A model generated the notes under the pieces. It was not told the origin of the DNA and made no database searches. It saw only the letters and a program-made list of their open reading frames with translations. A DNA stretch of 64,000 nt, from NCBI GenBank assembly GCA_029298735.1, contig JANSLP010000014.1, forward strand, positions 1-64,000, given 5' to 3'. This DNA is from Ophiostoma sp. CBS 140.51 (lineage: Eukaryota; Ascomycota; Sordariomycetes; Ophiostomatales; Ophiostomataceae). Of the stretch, positions 10,054 through 21,298 are shown piece after piece. The position numbers and the translations under genes are program-made. How positions within the stretch are numbered: the stretch's first letter is position 1; every line of letters begins with the position of its first letter.

Positions 10054-11865
10054 TTACTCGGCCAAACCCTCAAAGAAGCATGCCAGACCCCATGCGCCCG
10101 GGTCGGGCACCTTCTCGAAACCGCTGCCGCCAACGTAGACCGTGCGGCCCAGGCTGGCCTTCATGCCCTTGGTGTGCTCAGCACCGGCACGCGATACAGC
10201 CGCAGCGTCCTTGACGGAACTGCCAGACTCGGCCAGCTTGTCAACGAAGGGATACAGCGCATCAACAAGAGTACGGTCACCGGGGCGTGCAGGTGTGTAG
10301 CGCGAGAGGGTGTCGCAGCTCTGGCGCAGGGCAGCAGCCCAGTCGGGCGATGTGGGACCCGAAGCCGCAGACGACTGTTGGCGCAGCGCGTGCACGAGTG
10401 CGTTGAGGAAGATGGCGTAAAGCGCACCAGATGTGCCGTCCATGGACCGCTCGACAACAGGGACAATAGCCGCAACATCGGCCACAACGTCGCCTGTAAA
10501 CGCCGAGGGAGACGACAGGTGCTCAAGGATAGCCTCAGCACCACGCTTCATGCCGGTACCACAGTCACCGTCGCCGACAATCGTGTCGTAGTGGGTAATC
10601 TCGGGTTCAGCAGCAATCACAGCCTTCAGGCCATGCTCCAGGGCACTGTGGTAGGCGGCGGGGTCGGCCTTGAGGTTGCTCGGGGTCGAGTCAGACGTGG
10701 ACTCGGAGGCAGCAGCAGCCGGGGCCGCAGCCTTCTCCTCGGGGGAGGCCTTGGCAGCCTTGTCCCAGGTCGCCGTGGGGATGGGCGAGGACCAGCCAGT
10801 GGCCTCCGCCGGGTCGTCAAGCAGCTGCAGAAGCGCCGGAACATCAGAGCCCAGACCCGTATCGCGGGGCACCTTGAGGAGGCTGATGCTGAAGCCCAAG
10901 CCGTTGAGACTCGTCATGTACGTGCCGCTCAGCACGCGCAGCGGGCGCAGCTTGTAATTGTCGCGCAGCTGCTCAACCACCTCGGCCGTGATACCGCCCA
11001 TCTCAAGCACACTGACGGCGCCCAAGTTGTTGACCAGCAGCACGACGTCCTCGCCCTCGCCAATCGACGCAAATGCGCGGTCGCTGTCCTTGGTGTCCAG
11101 CAGCTGCTTCAACATCGTGCGCACCAGCTCCGGCAGCTTCAGGCCCTTGGCCCGCTCCGATCCAGGCTCGTTGTGAATACCCATGCCAATCTCAACCTCG
11201 TCGGCGGCCAGCGCATCATCGGCCGTGTCCGTCACCGAGCGGCCTGGGACGTGGACATGCTCCAGACTGGCACCCACGCTCACCAGGTTGTCGGCCACCA
11301 GCTGGGCCACGCCCGCCACCTTTTCGAGGGCGAAACCACGTGCTGCCAGCGCACCGCTGATCTTGTGGACGAGCACAGTGCCCGCAATACCGCGACGGCC
11401 GACCTTGCCAGCCTTGGCCCGGCCGACACCGACATCGTCACCCACAACCACCATGCTGACGGGCACACCCGCAGCACGCGCTTTCTCGACAGCCATGCCA
11501 AAGTTAAGCACGTCGCCCGTGTAATTCATGACAGTCACGAGCACACCGGCATTGTGGCCAGCGGCGGCCGAGCGAGAAGCAAGCAGAGTAATGGCAGCGC
11601 GAATCTGCTCAGCCGATGGCGAGGCAAAGATGGTACCCGCCACGGCACCCGTCAGCAGACCAGGGCCGACCATAGCGCCAAAGCTGGGCTCGTGGCCGGA
11701 GCCGCCGCCCGAGACAATGGAGACATTGGACGTGGTAGTGCGCTCGTACAGAATCTTGTTGTCCTCGTCAAGGGCGACAGCCGGGTTGGCGTAGGTGACC
11801 GAGCGGAGGCCGGCGTGGACGAGGGCCGTCGGATCGTTGACAAAGTGCTTAGTGAGGGAAGCCAT
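10054..11865 (-). CDS. Dihydroxyacetone kinase (DhaK-DhaL fusion)
   Basis: One exon of 603 residues encodes a complete ATP-dependent dihydroxyacetone kinase. The N-terminal DhaK part (about 17-345) has the glycine-rich VSGGGSGHEPSFG (about 51-63) and GMGIHNEPG, whose His231 corresponds to the histidine that binds substrate covalently in this family. An Ala/Ser/Pro linker (about 365-400) leads to the DhaL domain (about 405-600), with the Mg-ADP-binding motif GDGDCGTGM at 431-439. The enzyme makes dihydroxyacetone phosphate in the cytosol and serves glycerol use and detoxification of dihydroxyacetone. The length is usual for yeast Dak1/Dak2. The start MASLTKHF matches the normal start. A 26-base palindromic element lies 69-94 bases upstream of the ATG. 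Whether this is the Dak1 or Dak2 type cannot be told by eye. Confidence 0.96.
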   Translation of the reverse strand: MASLTKHFVNDPTALVHAGLRSVTYANPAVALDEDNKILYERTTTSNVSIVSGGGSGHEPSFGAMVGPGLLTGAVAGTIFASPSAEQIRAAITLLASRSAAAGHNAGVLVTVMNYTGDVLNFGMAVEKARAAGVPVSMVVVGDDVGVGRAKAGKVGRRGIAGTVLVHKISGALAARGFALEKVAGVAQLVADNLVSVGASLEHVHVPGRSVTDTADDALAADEVEIGMGIHNEPGSERAKGLKLPELVRTMLKQLLDTKDSDRAFASIGEGEDVVLLVNNLGAVSVLEMGGITAEVVEQLRDNYKLRPLRVLSGTYMTSLNGLGFSISLLKVPRDTGLGSDVPALLQLLDDPAEATGWSSPIPTATWDKAAKASPEEKAAAPAAAASESTSDSTPSNLKADPAAYHSALEHGLKAVIAAEPEITHYDTIVGDGDCGTGMKRGAEAILEHLSSPSAFTGDVVADVAAIVPVVERSMDGTSGALYAIFLNALVHALRQQSSAASGPTSPDWAAALRQSCDTLSRYTPARPGDRTLVDALYPFVDKLAESGSSVKDAAAVSRAGAEHTKGMKASLGRTVYVGGSGFEKVPDPGAWGLACFFEGLAE

Positions 11866-11933
11866 GGCTGTAGATGTGTGTTAAGCGGGAGGACTGTAGA
11901 GAATGAGGTTGTAAGTATGTCAGTTTCAAACAA

Positions 11934-11959
11934 TCTCGCGATATTTCGATATTTCGAGA
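11934..11959. promoter_or_regulatory. Palindromic element upstream of DAK
   Basis: The element is TCTCG, then CGATATTT twice in tandem, then CGAGA. The outer arms are perfect inverted repeats and the core is a direct repeat. It sits 69-94 bases before the kinase ATG, within the likely core promoter or 5' leader. A regulator-binding site is inferred only. Confidence 0.35.
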
Positions 11960-12913
11960 AGGGAGAGGCGAACTGCGGAGAAAGAAAGAGAGGGAGAAGA
12001 GGGAAAAGAGAAGGAGGAGAGAAATGAAAAACAAAAGTAGACGATAACTGAGAATAAAGAAAAAGATCCCCACGATAAAAAGTCCCTGAGTAACTGAGAC
12101 GCGGCGGAGCTATAGAGCCGGAATGGCTCGATTCGGGAACATGGCAGAATTACATTGCCTGAAGCTCACCTTCGGACTACTAAGGAAGCTCGCCTGGCGG
12201 AGCTTGGGGATGCACTGCACGCCTGGCGTGCAGATGAGGCAGGCGTGACCTAGGCGGGGGTGGGGTTGGTGTTGGTGTCTTGGGAAGGTACATCTCAGTG
12301 CTAGACGTTGGAGCACGCCAGTGGGCAGTGGGGGGTGGTCCTGAGTTGGTGCGGAGTAGCCATACAAGGAAAGAACGGACGGACGTCACAGGCACGACAG
12401 GCTGACAAGAACACAACTCGACAGAGAAAGAACGACCCGTGCAGTTCTTGGTGCGGCTTGGGTGCGGGGAGCTTTTCGTTAGTAGCATGGGCACTCACAC
12501 GGTCGCACCGGGGAAGGAGCGCTTGGGCGGAATCAGGAATAGTTTTGGAGGCAAGAAAGAGCAAGCGAGCATCTGGAAAACCAAGAAGACCGAAAACACC
12601 GAAATAAATGGGGAAGGAACACCGAAAGACCGAACAGTAGTTCCCGACGAGGCCGACATTCATGCCGATGGAGTGCACGATATCGGAGAATGAATCGGAA
12701 AAAGAGAGCAAAATGCAACACAGCTACAGGTGACAATACTCGGTAAAGGTAAGAAAAGAAATCAGTTATTATTCCTAACGCCGTCGCAATGCTGGGGGAA
12801 TCAATCCCTATCATGAAATGTATATGCCCGGTCTTATGTCATCGTTCTTGCCGTTTTGACTACTCCGCACATAAGCGTGCTTCCTTCCTCCACGTCTCCT
12901 TTACAAACTACCT
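11960..12913. other. Intergenic region, DAK promoter and GH76 3' region
   Basis: The first 130 bases are purine-rich on the plus strand, so the kinase transcript side is pyrimidine-rich. The remainder has no convincing coding frame. Confidence 0.5.
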
Positions 12914-14355
12914 CTATTTCAGCACAAACACACTTCCGCCAAGAATCGAAAAGACAATCGCCGTTGTCGCAAAGCCCGCCGCCACACGATCGCCCGTCGT
13001 GATCGGCTTCAATGTCAGCGCCGTCGACGGCTTGGTGCCCGCGTTTGGGTTGCCCACCGACGTGCCTCCCGACGACGACGTCACCGCCGCCTGTGTTGTC
13101 GGCTGCACCAAAGAGTACATGAGTGCAGACAAAGCGTTCATCTGCTCACCAACGCCCACCAGGCCGTCGAAACTGCTCGTCGTCCACTTGAAGCCGCAGG
13201 CCGTGCCGGCCATACCGTTAAAACCCGACGCCGGCGAGCCCGTGCAGGCAAGTGCTGCTGCAGCTGCGTTGGCCTGCAGAAGCGGCGTCACAGTCGGGAA
13301 AAGGTATGGTGCCATCTGTGCAGCACCCGACAGCCAGCGCAGCATGTAGCCCTTGAAACTCTGCTGGTCGTTGTCGCACAGGTTGACCGTCTCGCAGGCC
13401 TGCTCCACAAGGATGTTGCTGCCGTTGGAGAAAAAGTGGCCCGTGGTGGCAGCCAACAGTCCGTCAAGGCGTGTCTTCCATGTTGTCGAGTCCTCGGTGA
13501 AGTTGTACATGACGGCCGCACCATGCAGGTAGATGCCGGCGTTGTACGACCACTGGAATGTGTCTGGATTGGTGCAGTTCTGCGGCTGCGTATCGGTGGC
13601 GCCGTCGAAAACCTTGTAGTCGGGCGTGATCAGGCCGACGCCCACCTCCCAGTCCCAAACCTTCTCGGCCCAGTCGGCGTACGTCTGGTTACCTGTGTAA
13701 CGGGCGAGGCGGGCGGCAATGTTGAAGAAGCAGCCGTTGGCAATCGAGTTCTTGTAGTTGAAGCCGTTATTGAACTGGAAGATCTGCCAGCGCAGACCGC
13801 CATTGCATGTCGTATTGTCCCAGCGAGTGGCATATTCGTTAAAGACGGCCTGGGCAAGTGCGAGCCACTGCGGCTGGTCGGACGGCGGGTTCGGGTAGTT
13901 GTTCTCAGCTGCCGACATCGCGGCCATGGCCCAGAAGCCCTGGTCATCGTTGCCCTCGGTACGGGTCTGGTTGACGGGCATGTAGTCGCTGTCGTCGCCA
14001 ACTTGGTGCAGCATGGCCTGCGTCGTGATGTTGTTGTACGTTGTGTCGCCCGTCAAGAACCAGTAATCGATCAGCGTGCCGAACATGGCACCAGCCTCCC
14101 ACCAGAAGTACGGTGATGGCAGGTTACCGGGTGTGTCGCCGGTGTTGTTGCCGGTGTAGTACTTGACGAGGCCATAAGCCACCGTGCTGGCAGCCTGCTT
14201 GACAGAGTCTATATTGTTAGCACGACGAGATACACAAAATTATGGTCATAGATATAAGAAGACCTACCAGTATCTGAGAGCGTGACCTGCACGGCGTTTG
14301 CTGTTTGTGACAGAAGGCAGGCAGCACCTGCTAAGCGTAGAGTAGAGAACCGCAT
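12914..14355 (-). CDS. GH76 Dfg5/Dcw1-type GPI-anchored wall protein
   Basis: Two exons (14355-14268 and 14208-12914) give 460 residues. The intron has donor GTAGGT and acceptor ATATAG and joins SDT to DSVKQAAS in frame. The signal peptide begins [17 protein letters not shown]. The body matches glycoside hydrolase family 76 of the Dfg5/Dcw1 kind: [15 protein letters not shown], then the acidic pair in [10 protein letters not shown] (Asp117-Asp118), NGGLRWQI and many N-glycosylation sequons. The C-terminus ends in a Ser/Thr-rich spacer and a hydrophobic tail (about 437-460), as for a GPI anchor. Dfg5 and Dcw1 are thought to transfer GPI-mannoproteins onto wall glucan at the plasma membrane and outer wall. 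Which paralogue this is cannot be told from sequence alone. Confidence 0.93.
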
Positions 14356-16589
14356 GGTGATGTGATGTGAGTTGATAAAGGGTAACAGTCGCCGAGGGAG
14401 ATCGACAACAAAAAAAGAAACGAAAGGTCGAAGAGGTCAGAATAGAATAAACTCGTCCAAGCGAGAGAGATGATATCACCAATGAAGGGATACCAGTAGA
14501 TATATCGTGCAACTCCTTCAGTGGCAAAGTTGCGGCGTCGGACTGCTCGTGTTGGTTGAGGTGAGCGGCAAGATACGAAAGGCTGGTCAATATGGCCAGC
14601 AAATGAAAGAATCGTTGAAAGAAAAACAAAGAGGCACAGCCAAGAAAGGAAACAAAAGGAAAATCAAAAGTCAAGTGAAGACGAGGATATGGTTGAGAAG
14701 AAAGAATAAGAAAGAAAGTAAAATAAAGAGTAAAAAATCCCCCCCAAAAAAAGAAATGTCGTCAAGGTATAGGAAGAAAGAAAATAAAAAAGCCAACTAG
14801 GGCGTCGTCTCACTCTGGGTGAGGAAAAGAACAGACAAATAGAACAAAAAAGAAGCGAATAAGAATGACCAAAAATGAGGCCGATGATGAAGATGACGGA
14901 TGAAGAAAGGAAGAAGAGAAGAAGAGAGACAAGAGCGACAAGAGACAAAAGGGACGATCCAGAAAATCAAAAGACCCAAAGACCCCAAAAAAGAAACCAA
15001 ACAGCAAACAGCCAAACAGGAGGCAACAGCGACACCCTCAAAAACTCAAAAAGTGCCAGCCCCGGACCTTACGCCTCCCTTGCCCGGCCACCTGCTGGCC
15101 TGGCCTTGCATGCCGGACCCAGTATGCGAGAGTATCACACAGCGCGCGTGCTGCATACTGGCTGGCTACTGACCAGTCGTGGGTGACCTTTTCTCCTGGT
15201 GGAGGCTGTGTTGGCAAGCAGCCAGACCACCTGAAACACTTGGAGTTGGATGTTGAGCAATGTCCCTCCCGGCTCGTCGAGAAAAAGGGGTCCGTCCATG
15301 TTTGCGACGCTCGCTAGGAAGTTGGTATTTTGGCGATTTTGTGCAGTCTCTATTATCTCTTTCATTTTTTTGAGCCCTTTTCTTAAATTTGACTTGTCTT
15401 CTTTCATTTTTGTTCAATTTTGCCATTTTTGCTCATTCTTTCGTCTCGTCTCGTTTGCACCTTCCACCTCTCATCCTTTGTTGAGTTGACACCGAAAGAG
15501 GCAAGCGCCAGCCCTCATGAACAGCCAGCCCTGGACCCTGGCTAAAAAGACCGCCGTCGCCCACCAACCCCCTTAGTCTCACTTTCCAGCGGCACAGCAG
15601 TAGCCAATCAATCCACTGGAATGCGCTGTAGAACGTCCGCCGCCGCCCGCAACCCGAAGGCTGAGCCCACAGTGCAGCTGTCAGCGAAGCAGGTTGGCAC
15701 ATCTCGTATTTTGCATAGAATCATGCCGTATTATGTTGTCTTTTCTTTTCACTCCAGACAGTGCCGTCTGATGTTTTTTTGTAGTTGTCTCGGCTCTCCC
15801 GGTCTTCTAATACGTAAGTCCACGATTTTGTAGTCACAGTGACATATTTTTTGTCTATTTTGAGGGCCCGTATCATTTAGTATTCTCTCAATAGAATTCC
15901 TAAATACACACCATATATCACCTCTAATAAGACGTTACTTCGTTGCTTGAGACGAGTCAACCACTGGTTTCGGACAGGGCCCTACCCCTCGATCTCGCTC
16001 TCGGCTCCCCCAAAAAGGGCCCCTGCCATGTCTGGCCTCCTGGTTTGCATAACAGTCCCGAACAGCGACGTTGCCGATCCCTGGCGATCCGAGACGTGGA
16101 ATGGTGGAAGGACGGACCTTAATTACAAAAATATCTCTCCGTTTGTCTTGCGTGCCATTGTCAGGATTTGGTCCCATACTCTTATTCTGACCTTTCTGCT
16201 TTTCTTTTGCTGAGGATGGCGTTGCCATCCGATCTCTTTGGGTATGTAAGACACAACGTCATGAGCACGGATATCGCTTGGCGCTTTTTCTTATCTTTTT
16301 TGTCTTTCGTGAACTTGTATTCGTGTGAAAGATAATGTTCTATATCGAGCAGGCCGGTATAAAAAGATCTCCAAAGTCCAAAAGAAAATGCGTGCTCTTG
16401 GCAGCATGGTGGGCGAGTAAGTCACTGCGGTTTTCCGCTTTTATATGATTTCAAAACAAAACGCCATAGAACGCCAAAACCAAATAAGACATGCCGAGTT
16501 CATAAGATGGTGGCCGACAGCAGAGGCTGGCCGTCATAAGAGAAGGGGTCATGAGAGCGAAAAGGTGCGAAACTGGTCAGGCAAGTTCC
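14356..16589. other. Intergenic region upstream of GH76
   Basis: About 14580-15050 is very A/G-rich on the plus strand, so it is pyrimidine-rich in the sense of the GH76 gene, and probably holds its promoter and leader. From 15080 to 16589 there is ordinary mixed sequence without a supported gene. The 3' end of the Alb1 gene lies at the right side. Confidence 0.5.
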
Positions 16590-17273
16590 TCACATGATCT
16601 CGTCGTCGTTAGCGAGAGCCGCAAGAGGAACCGCAGCCGAAATCGACTGAACAGCCGTCGTCTCGTCCATGTTCGCGTCGAGGTCCTCGTTTTCGTCAGC
16701 GTAAAAGGCCCGCACAGCCTCGTCGCCGCTGTCGATATCCTCAAAGCCGTCATCTTCCTCGTCACCGTCGTTGGCAAGGGCTCCGAACATGCCCAGCTGC
16801 TTCTTCTTGCCGGCGAGGCCGGCCTCGCGCTCGGCCACACGGTTGATCTCCGTCCACTCCTTGCTGCGGTGCTGAACAGTCCGCGCGTTCGACTTGCTGC
16901 GCTGCACCTTTTGCGCTGTGCGCTCCATCACTGCCTCAGCCATATCCAGGCCACGCTCCTGCCGCCGCCGCGCCTTGGCGCTCAGAACCGACTTGCGGCC
17001 CTGCTTCTTGACCCGCTTCGACACACCTGCCGCCTGGTGGATGCCCAGGATAGACGGCCGGAAGTCGACTGATGTCTGCGGCGGCTTGGCGTTCTTGAGC
17101 GACTTGTCCAGGTCGATGCCCGGCGAGGTAGCCCGGCGGGCTTCGCGCGAGTGTTTTGAGGGAGCTGAAGTGGGGTTAGCAGAAAGATTCTATCCAAATA
17201 AACCTGGCAGGACCATCGTAACGGCCACAACATATTTCCTGCTTCACACCGAGTACTCACCCTTTTTGCCCAT
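16590..17273 (-). CDS. alb1: Ribosome biogenesis protein Alb1-like
   Basis: Two exons, 17273-17261 (13 bases) and 17164-16590, give 195 residues. The donor is GTGAGT and the acceptor is TTCAG. The join yields MGKKAPSKHSREARRATSPG, the expected start of fungal Alb1 proteins. The middle is strongly basic (SKRVKKQGRKSVLSAKARRR), followed by an Arg/Glu-rich helix (QHRSKEWTEINRVAEREAG) and an acidic tail. In yeast, Alb1 binds Arx1 and shuttles with pre-60S ribosomal particles between nucleus and cytoplasm. The tiny first exon was set by the ATG and the splice consensus. The gene is head-to-head with the ubiquitin protease gene. Confidence 0.85.
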
Positions 17274-17940
17274 TTTTTCTGCAATTTCTGTTTGTTTTGT
17301 TGTAGTTTGTTCACCGACAGTAATTTTTCTTGGGCCGCTTGATGAATGTTTTTTTTGCCATGTCCAACTTTTTGGTGGGGAGATAGCGTTCTGCCGAATC
17401 TCACCGCCTTCCTATCGCCTCTGAGTGGACTTTAATCTGCCATCCAAATATGCCTATGTTCTGCGCCTCGATATCCCATCACATGCAACGTAATCGTAAT
17501 TATTTTACTTGTTCTTCTCTCGACATCACTGGTTCTACGACAAAAGGGAACAACGGCACCTTCAAATTTTCGATCAAACAACCTGTCTCGCCTTTTACTC
17601 AATATCCAAGCATTTGCGCATAGTTCTGAGCTTTTCTGAGCTCCTTCCTCACTCGGCACGTACGTTTGCGCCTTCCCAACGAGACTCGCCGCCCCGTTGT
17701 CGCCTTCCTTCATCCCGGCCATGGCCGTTGATCAGGGTAGCAGCCTCGCTCTTTCCCTCTCCCTTCTCTCATAACAGACTCCTTCTTTTTTCTGTTCCCC
17801 CTCACTTCTAGGACGCGTCGCCATTATCGCGCCTCCTTCTTTCTCCACTGCTGGCCAGTGAACCTCACTACTTACGTTGTTGTGTCTCACTCTCCATCCT
17901 CACCCCCTCTCGACTTCAACCCCAACATCATTTGGCCATT
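17274..17940. promoter_or_regulatory. Shared divergent promoter of Alb1 and the ubiquitin protease
   Basis: About 670 bases separate the two start codons, so both promoters and leaders must lie here. The part nearest the protease (about 17700-17935) is C/T-rich in the sense strand. No specific regulatory site was identified. Confidence 0.55.
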
Positions 17941-20631
17941 ATGAGTGCTCACGACCAGTGGCTTGCGAACTCTGGCGCCCAGTCCGACCGCTTCCACGCT
18001 CGATCCTCCTCCTCTTCGACGCCCTTCTCCTATTCCGAGCCAACATCATATTGGAGCCGCCTCATCGAGCCAAGCATCTTTGTGCCCTTTCTCGTACTTC
18101 TCGCGACCATCCTTTTCAGCGCCAACATCCTCGACGTCGTCGTCGCAATCCTCTCCGCATTAGTACCCGCCGGCTTGAGGCAGCACCTCTGGGACGCCAT
18201 CGTCACAGTCTCTCCCGCTTCAGCCCTCTTTGCCATTGACGACTGGCAAAGCCCTTTTCCCGTCCCACGCCAACCTTTCGATCGCCTAGGCCCTACTGCG
18301 GCCCACAACGCAAAGAGTACGGTTCTCGCCCGTATCCTCGGTTTCAGCCCCGGCGGTCGACGATACAACCCCATCAACGGCGGCAGCGGCAGCGTTAGCA
18401 GTCGCGGCGGCACTAGCGGCGGTGGTGCAGGCGGTTTGTTTGCATCCATGACAAACGCCGGCAAGACGGGCCTCTCGCGCCTGATCCCCAAAGGCGACAT
18501 GGACCGGCCAGCAGGTCTCGGCAACCTCAGCAACTCTTGCTACCAGAACAGTGTCCTGCAGGCGCTCTCGGCCCTCGAGCCATTACGTGCATTTCTCGCC
18601 CGTGTAGCCGACGGAGAGACGACAGGTCACCTTCCAAATGTCCAGACGGCCCAAACACTCGATACATTAGTACGGACCCTCTCCACGCCATCAGGAAACG
18701 GTGAGACGCTCTGGACGCCAGCCGCCCTCAAGCGGATGAACACATTTCAGCAGCAGGATGCGCAGGAATATTTCTGCAAACTGCTTAGTGAGGTGGAAGA
18801 GGAGGTCGAGAAGGCAATCAAGGAGGTACAATCAAGGCCGTCTCTCGAGTCCAACCTGAGCCTCAAATTGGGCCTGACGACGCCACCCGTCCTGGCTCTC
18901 CCACCAAAAGAGCAAAGCGAAGGAGACCGGCACAGTAAATCTCCCTCGCCGACCGACAGTAGCAGCAGCAGTGGCAGCGGCCATAACAGCCTTCTGAGCG
19001 ACGACAATAGTTCTAACAGCACCTCCATCACATCATCTCCCTCTGCTGCCTCTCAAGCTGCAGCTATTGCAGCCTCCTATCGAATCCCTCTCGAAGGCCT
19101 GCTCGCCCAACGCATCGTTTGCCAGTCGTGCGGCTACTCGTCCGGCCTGTCTATGAGCCCCTTCTACTCGCTCACAGTCAACCCCGACGTTGGCAACACA
19201 GAATACCGCCTCGAAGAAACGCTCGATAACTTCACTGCCGTCGAGAACATCGAAGGCGTTCAGTGCGCAAGCTGCACGCTGCGCAAGTTTCAACGTTTGA
19301 TTAAGACCATCATCAACCGCTTCGAAGAGGGCGAGGCCAATGCTACTGCAGAGAAGATGGAGAAGACAGAAACGGCAGAAGAGGATACTCCTGAGGGGGA
19401 TGCAGCACCGCGCAAAGCAAATACGATCCCATACGAACGACTTGCGGCTGTCGAGGGGGCTCTGGAAGACGAAGACTTTGAGGAAAAGACACTCTCAGAA
19501 AAGTGCAAGATTCCCGACAAGCAGCGCATCCAGTCAACCAAGTCCCGCCAAGTCGGTATTGCCCGTGCTCCAGCCAGCATCGCCTTCCACATCAACCGCT
19601 CCCGCTTCGACGAACGCACCGGCTACACCTTCAAGAACCCGGCAGCGATCCGCTTCCCACTGCGCCTCGACCTTGGGCCGTGGTGTCTCGGCAGTGCAGC
19701 CTCTGCTGCATCGCGCCTCAGCATCTTGTCTTCCTTGACTGGCGGCCAAAAGGGCAAGGGCCAAGATGTACCGGAGCCAGGCGACGACGCTGAACAGTGG
19801 GAACTGCCTGCCCAGCTTCCCATGGTGGCAGGCTCGCAGCACAACCCACGACTCGAGGGTCCCCTCTACGAACTCCGTGCAGTGATTACACACTATGGTC
19901 AACATGAAAACGGCCACTACGTCTGCTACCGAAAACATCCCAATTTTGAGGAAGAAGCACCCACTCCGACCTCTACCGAAAACGATAAGGACGATACGGA
20001 GATGACGGATGTCGACGACAACGAAAGCAGTCTGGCCGACGACGAGGTGACACTGCGTGCGGCCTCCGAGGACATTGTCGATGATGATAAGACGATTGTT
20101 GACGAAGACCCTACAGTTGACGGCGACAATAATAACAACGCCAGCACCAGCACCTACGAGGCTGACAACACTAAGGACGAAAAGGAAGACGACGGCCAGT
20201 GGTGGCGGCTAAGCGACCAAAATGTGTCTCGCTCGGATGAAGCCACAGTTTTGTCGCAGGGCGGTGTGTTCATGCTGTTTTACGACCGCATCGACGCTCA
20301 ACCTGTCTTTCGACCGGGTGGCAAGAAGCATATGTCACCTTCGTATAAGATGGACACAGACGTGGATGGCGAAGACACATTCTACAGCTTCCCTGCCGAG
20401 GCAGGACATGCCGATGCTAAGGAGGTTCGCGTCCCAGACGATCGCTCTACCAACAGCAGCGGCGATGTATCATCTGACGAGGATATAAGCGATGGGTCAA
20501 CCTCGACCGCAGGTTCTTCCCCATCGTCGCCATCTACTGAAGGGCCACGAACGCCAGAAGAGGTGACTCTTAAGAATGCCGTCACACTCGGTAAGGCGAG
20601 CCCGGTGCCACTGATGGCAGCTGAGGCTTGA
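17941..20631 (+). CDS. Membrane-anchored ubiquitin C-terminal hydrolase (USP)
   Basis: One exon of 896 residues. A hydrophobic segment (about 45-75) near the N-terminus suggests a membrane anchor, as in yeast Ubp1 and the USP30-like proteins. The USP domain starts with GLGNLSNSCYQNSVLQAL, whose Cys200 is the nucleophile. It continues through FQQQDAQEYF, the paired CQSC and CASC cysteines and THYGQHENGHYVCYR with catalytic His659. It closes with WWRLSDQN and GGVFMLFYDR. Low-complexity inserts (Ser-rich about 320-375, acidic about 675-750) break up the domain. The enzyme removes ubiquitin from substrates, and the anchor implies work at an organelle surface. The start is the ATG at 17941 behind a C/T-rich leader. 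The C-terminal 130 residues are Ser/Asp/Thr-rich and probably disordered. Confidence 0.92.
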   Translation: MSAHDQWLANSGAQSDRFHARSSSSSTPFSYSEPTSYWSRLIEPSIFVPFLVLLATILFSANILDVVVAILSALVPAGLRQHLWDAIVTVSPASALFAIDDWQSPFPVPRQPFDRLGPTAAHNAKSTVLARILGFSPGGRRYNPINGGSGSVSSRGGTSGGGAGGLFASMTNAGKTGLSRLIPKGDMDRPAGLGNLSNSCYQNSVLQALSALEPLRAFLARVADGETTGHLPNVQTAQTLDTLVRTLSTPSGNGETLWTPAALKRMNTFQQQDAQEYFCKLLSEVEEEVEKAIKEVQSRPSLESNLSLKLGLTTPPVLALPPKEQSEGDRHSKSPSPTDSSSSSGSGHNSLLSDDNSSNSTSITSSPSAASQAAAIAASYRIPLEGLLAQRIVCQSCGYSSGLSMSPFYSLTVNPDVGNTEYRLEETLDNFTAVENIEGVQCASCTLRKFQRLIKTIINRFEEGEANATAEKMEKTETAEEDTPEGDAAPRKANTIPYERLAAVEGALEDEDFEEKTLSEKCKIPDKQRIQSTKSRQVGIARAPASIAFHINRSRFDERTGYTFKNPAAIRFPLRLDLGPWCLGSAASAASRLSILSSLTGGQKGKGQDVPEPGDDAEQWELPAQLPMVAGSQHNPRLEGPLYELRAVITHYGQHENGHYVCYRKHPNFEEEAPTPTSTENDKDDTEMTDVDDNESSLADDEVTLRAASEDIVDDDKTIVDEDPTVDGDNNNNASTSTYEADNTKDEKEDDGQWWRLSDQNVSRSDEATVLSQGGVFMLFYDRIDAQPVFRPGGKKHMSPSYKMDTDVDGEDTFYSFPAEAGHADAKEVRVPDDRSTNSSGDVSSDEDISDGSTSTAGSSPSSPSTEGPRTPEEVTLKNAVTLGKASPVPLMAAEA

Positions 20632-21298
20632 GCTCATGGAGGAACCCACTTTTCTGTATTTTTCTTTTCTTTTTCTTTCCCCTACAAAGTATGGTTATGG
20701 CTGCAAAGTTTTCTGTACCACATTGCATTTCTAATTCTCCCATTCAAGCGCAGGCGTCTCTGGAACTCTGTCACGGTTTTGGCATGTATTTGTAGTATTT
20801 TTTTCGTCGTTCTCGTTCGTTGGTTATTGCCTGAGATACCTGGCCTCGTTCGCCTGTGAGCAATCAAGCAGACAAAGGCAGTTGTTCTGCGTGAAGAGAG
20901 CTCCCAAATTACATGAGCTTCGATGCTTTTTTAATATGTTTAACAAGTCGCATAATACAAATACCACCATCATAATAATATTCGATAATTCGTCTCCTTT
21001 CTGTGCATCTTCTGTAAAAATGTCGTCTTTGAAGCATTTCTTGCTCCCGTTTTCCCTCCCATCCTCTCCCAACAAATTGTTGTAGGAGCACACGTTTGTC
21101 GTCAAAAAAGGTTCGAAAAGAAAAAATTCTGCCGCTGTGGATCGTCACCAACCGCCACCAACAGACGCATTTTGGTATGCATCATTCATCTTTTTAGTGG
21201 ATATTGGTGGGTACCTCCCGAGCGGTCAGCAGCCTGGCACTTGCCTTTAGTCGAAAATTTTTCAGCACGCTCTCGCACGGACCAGGCCGCTCGATTTC

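Noticed and set aside
10174..12027. 617-residue plus-strand open frame opposite the dihydroxyacetone kinase
   Set aside because: It is a shadow of the GC-biased third codon positions of the kinase gene, which has clear family motifs on the minus strand.
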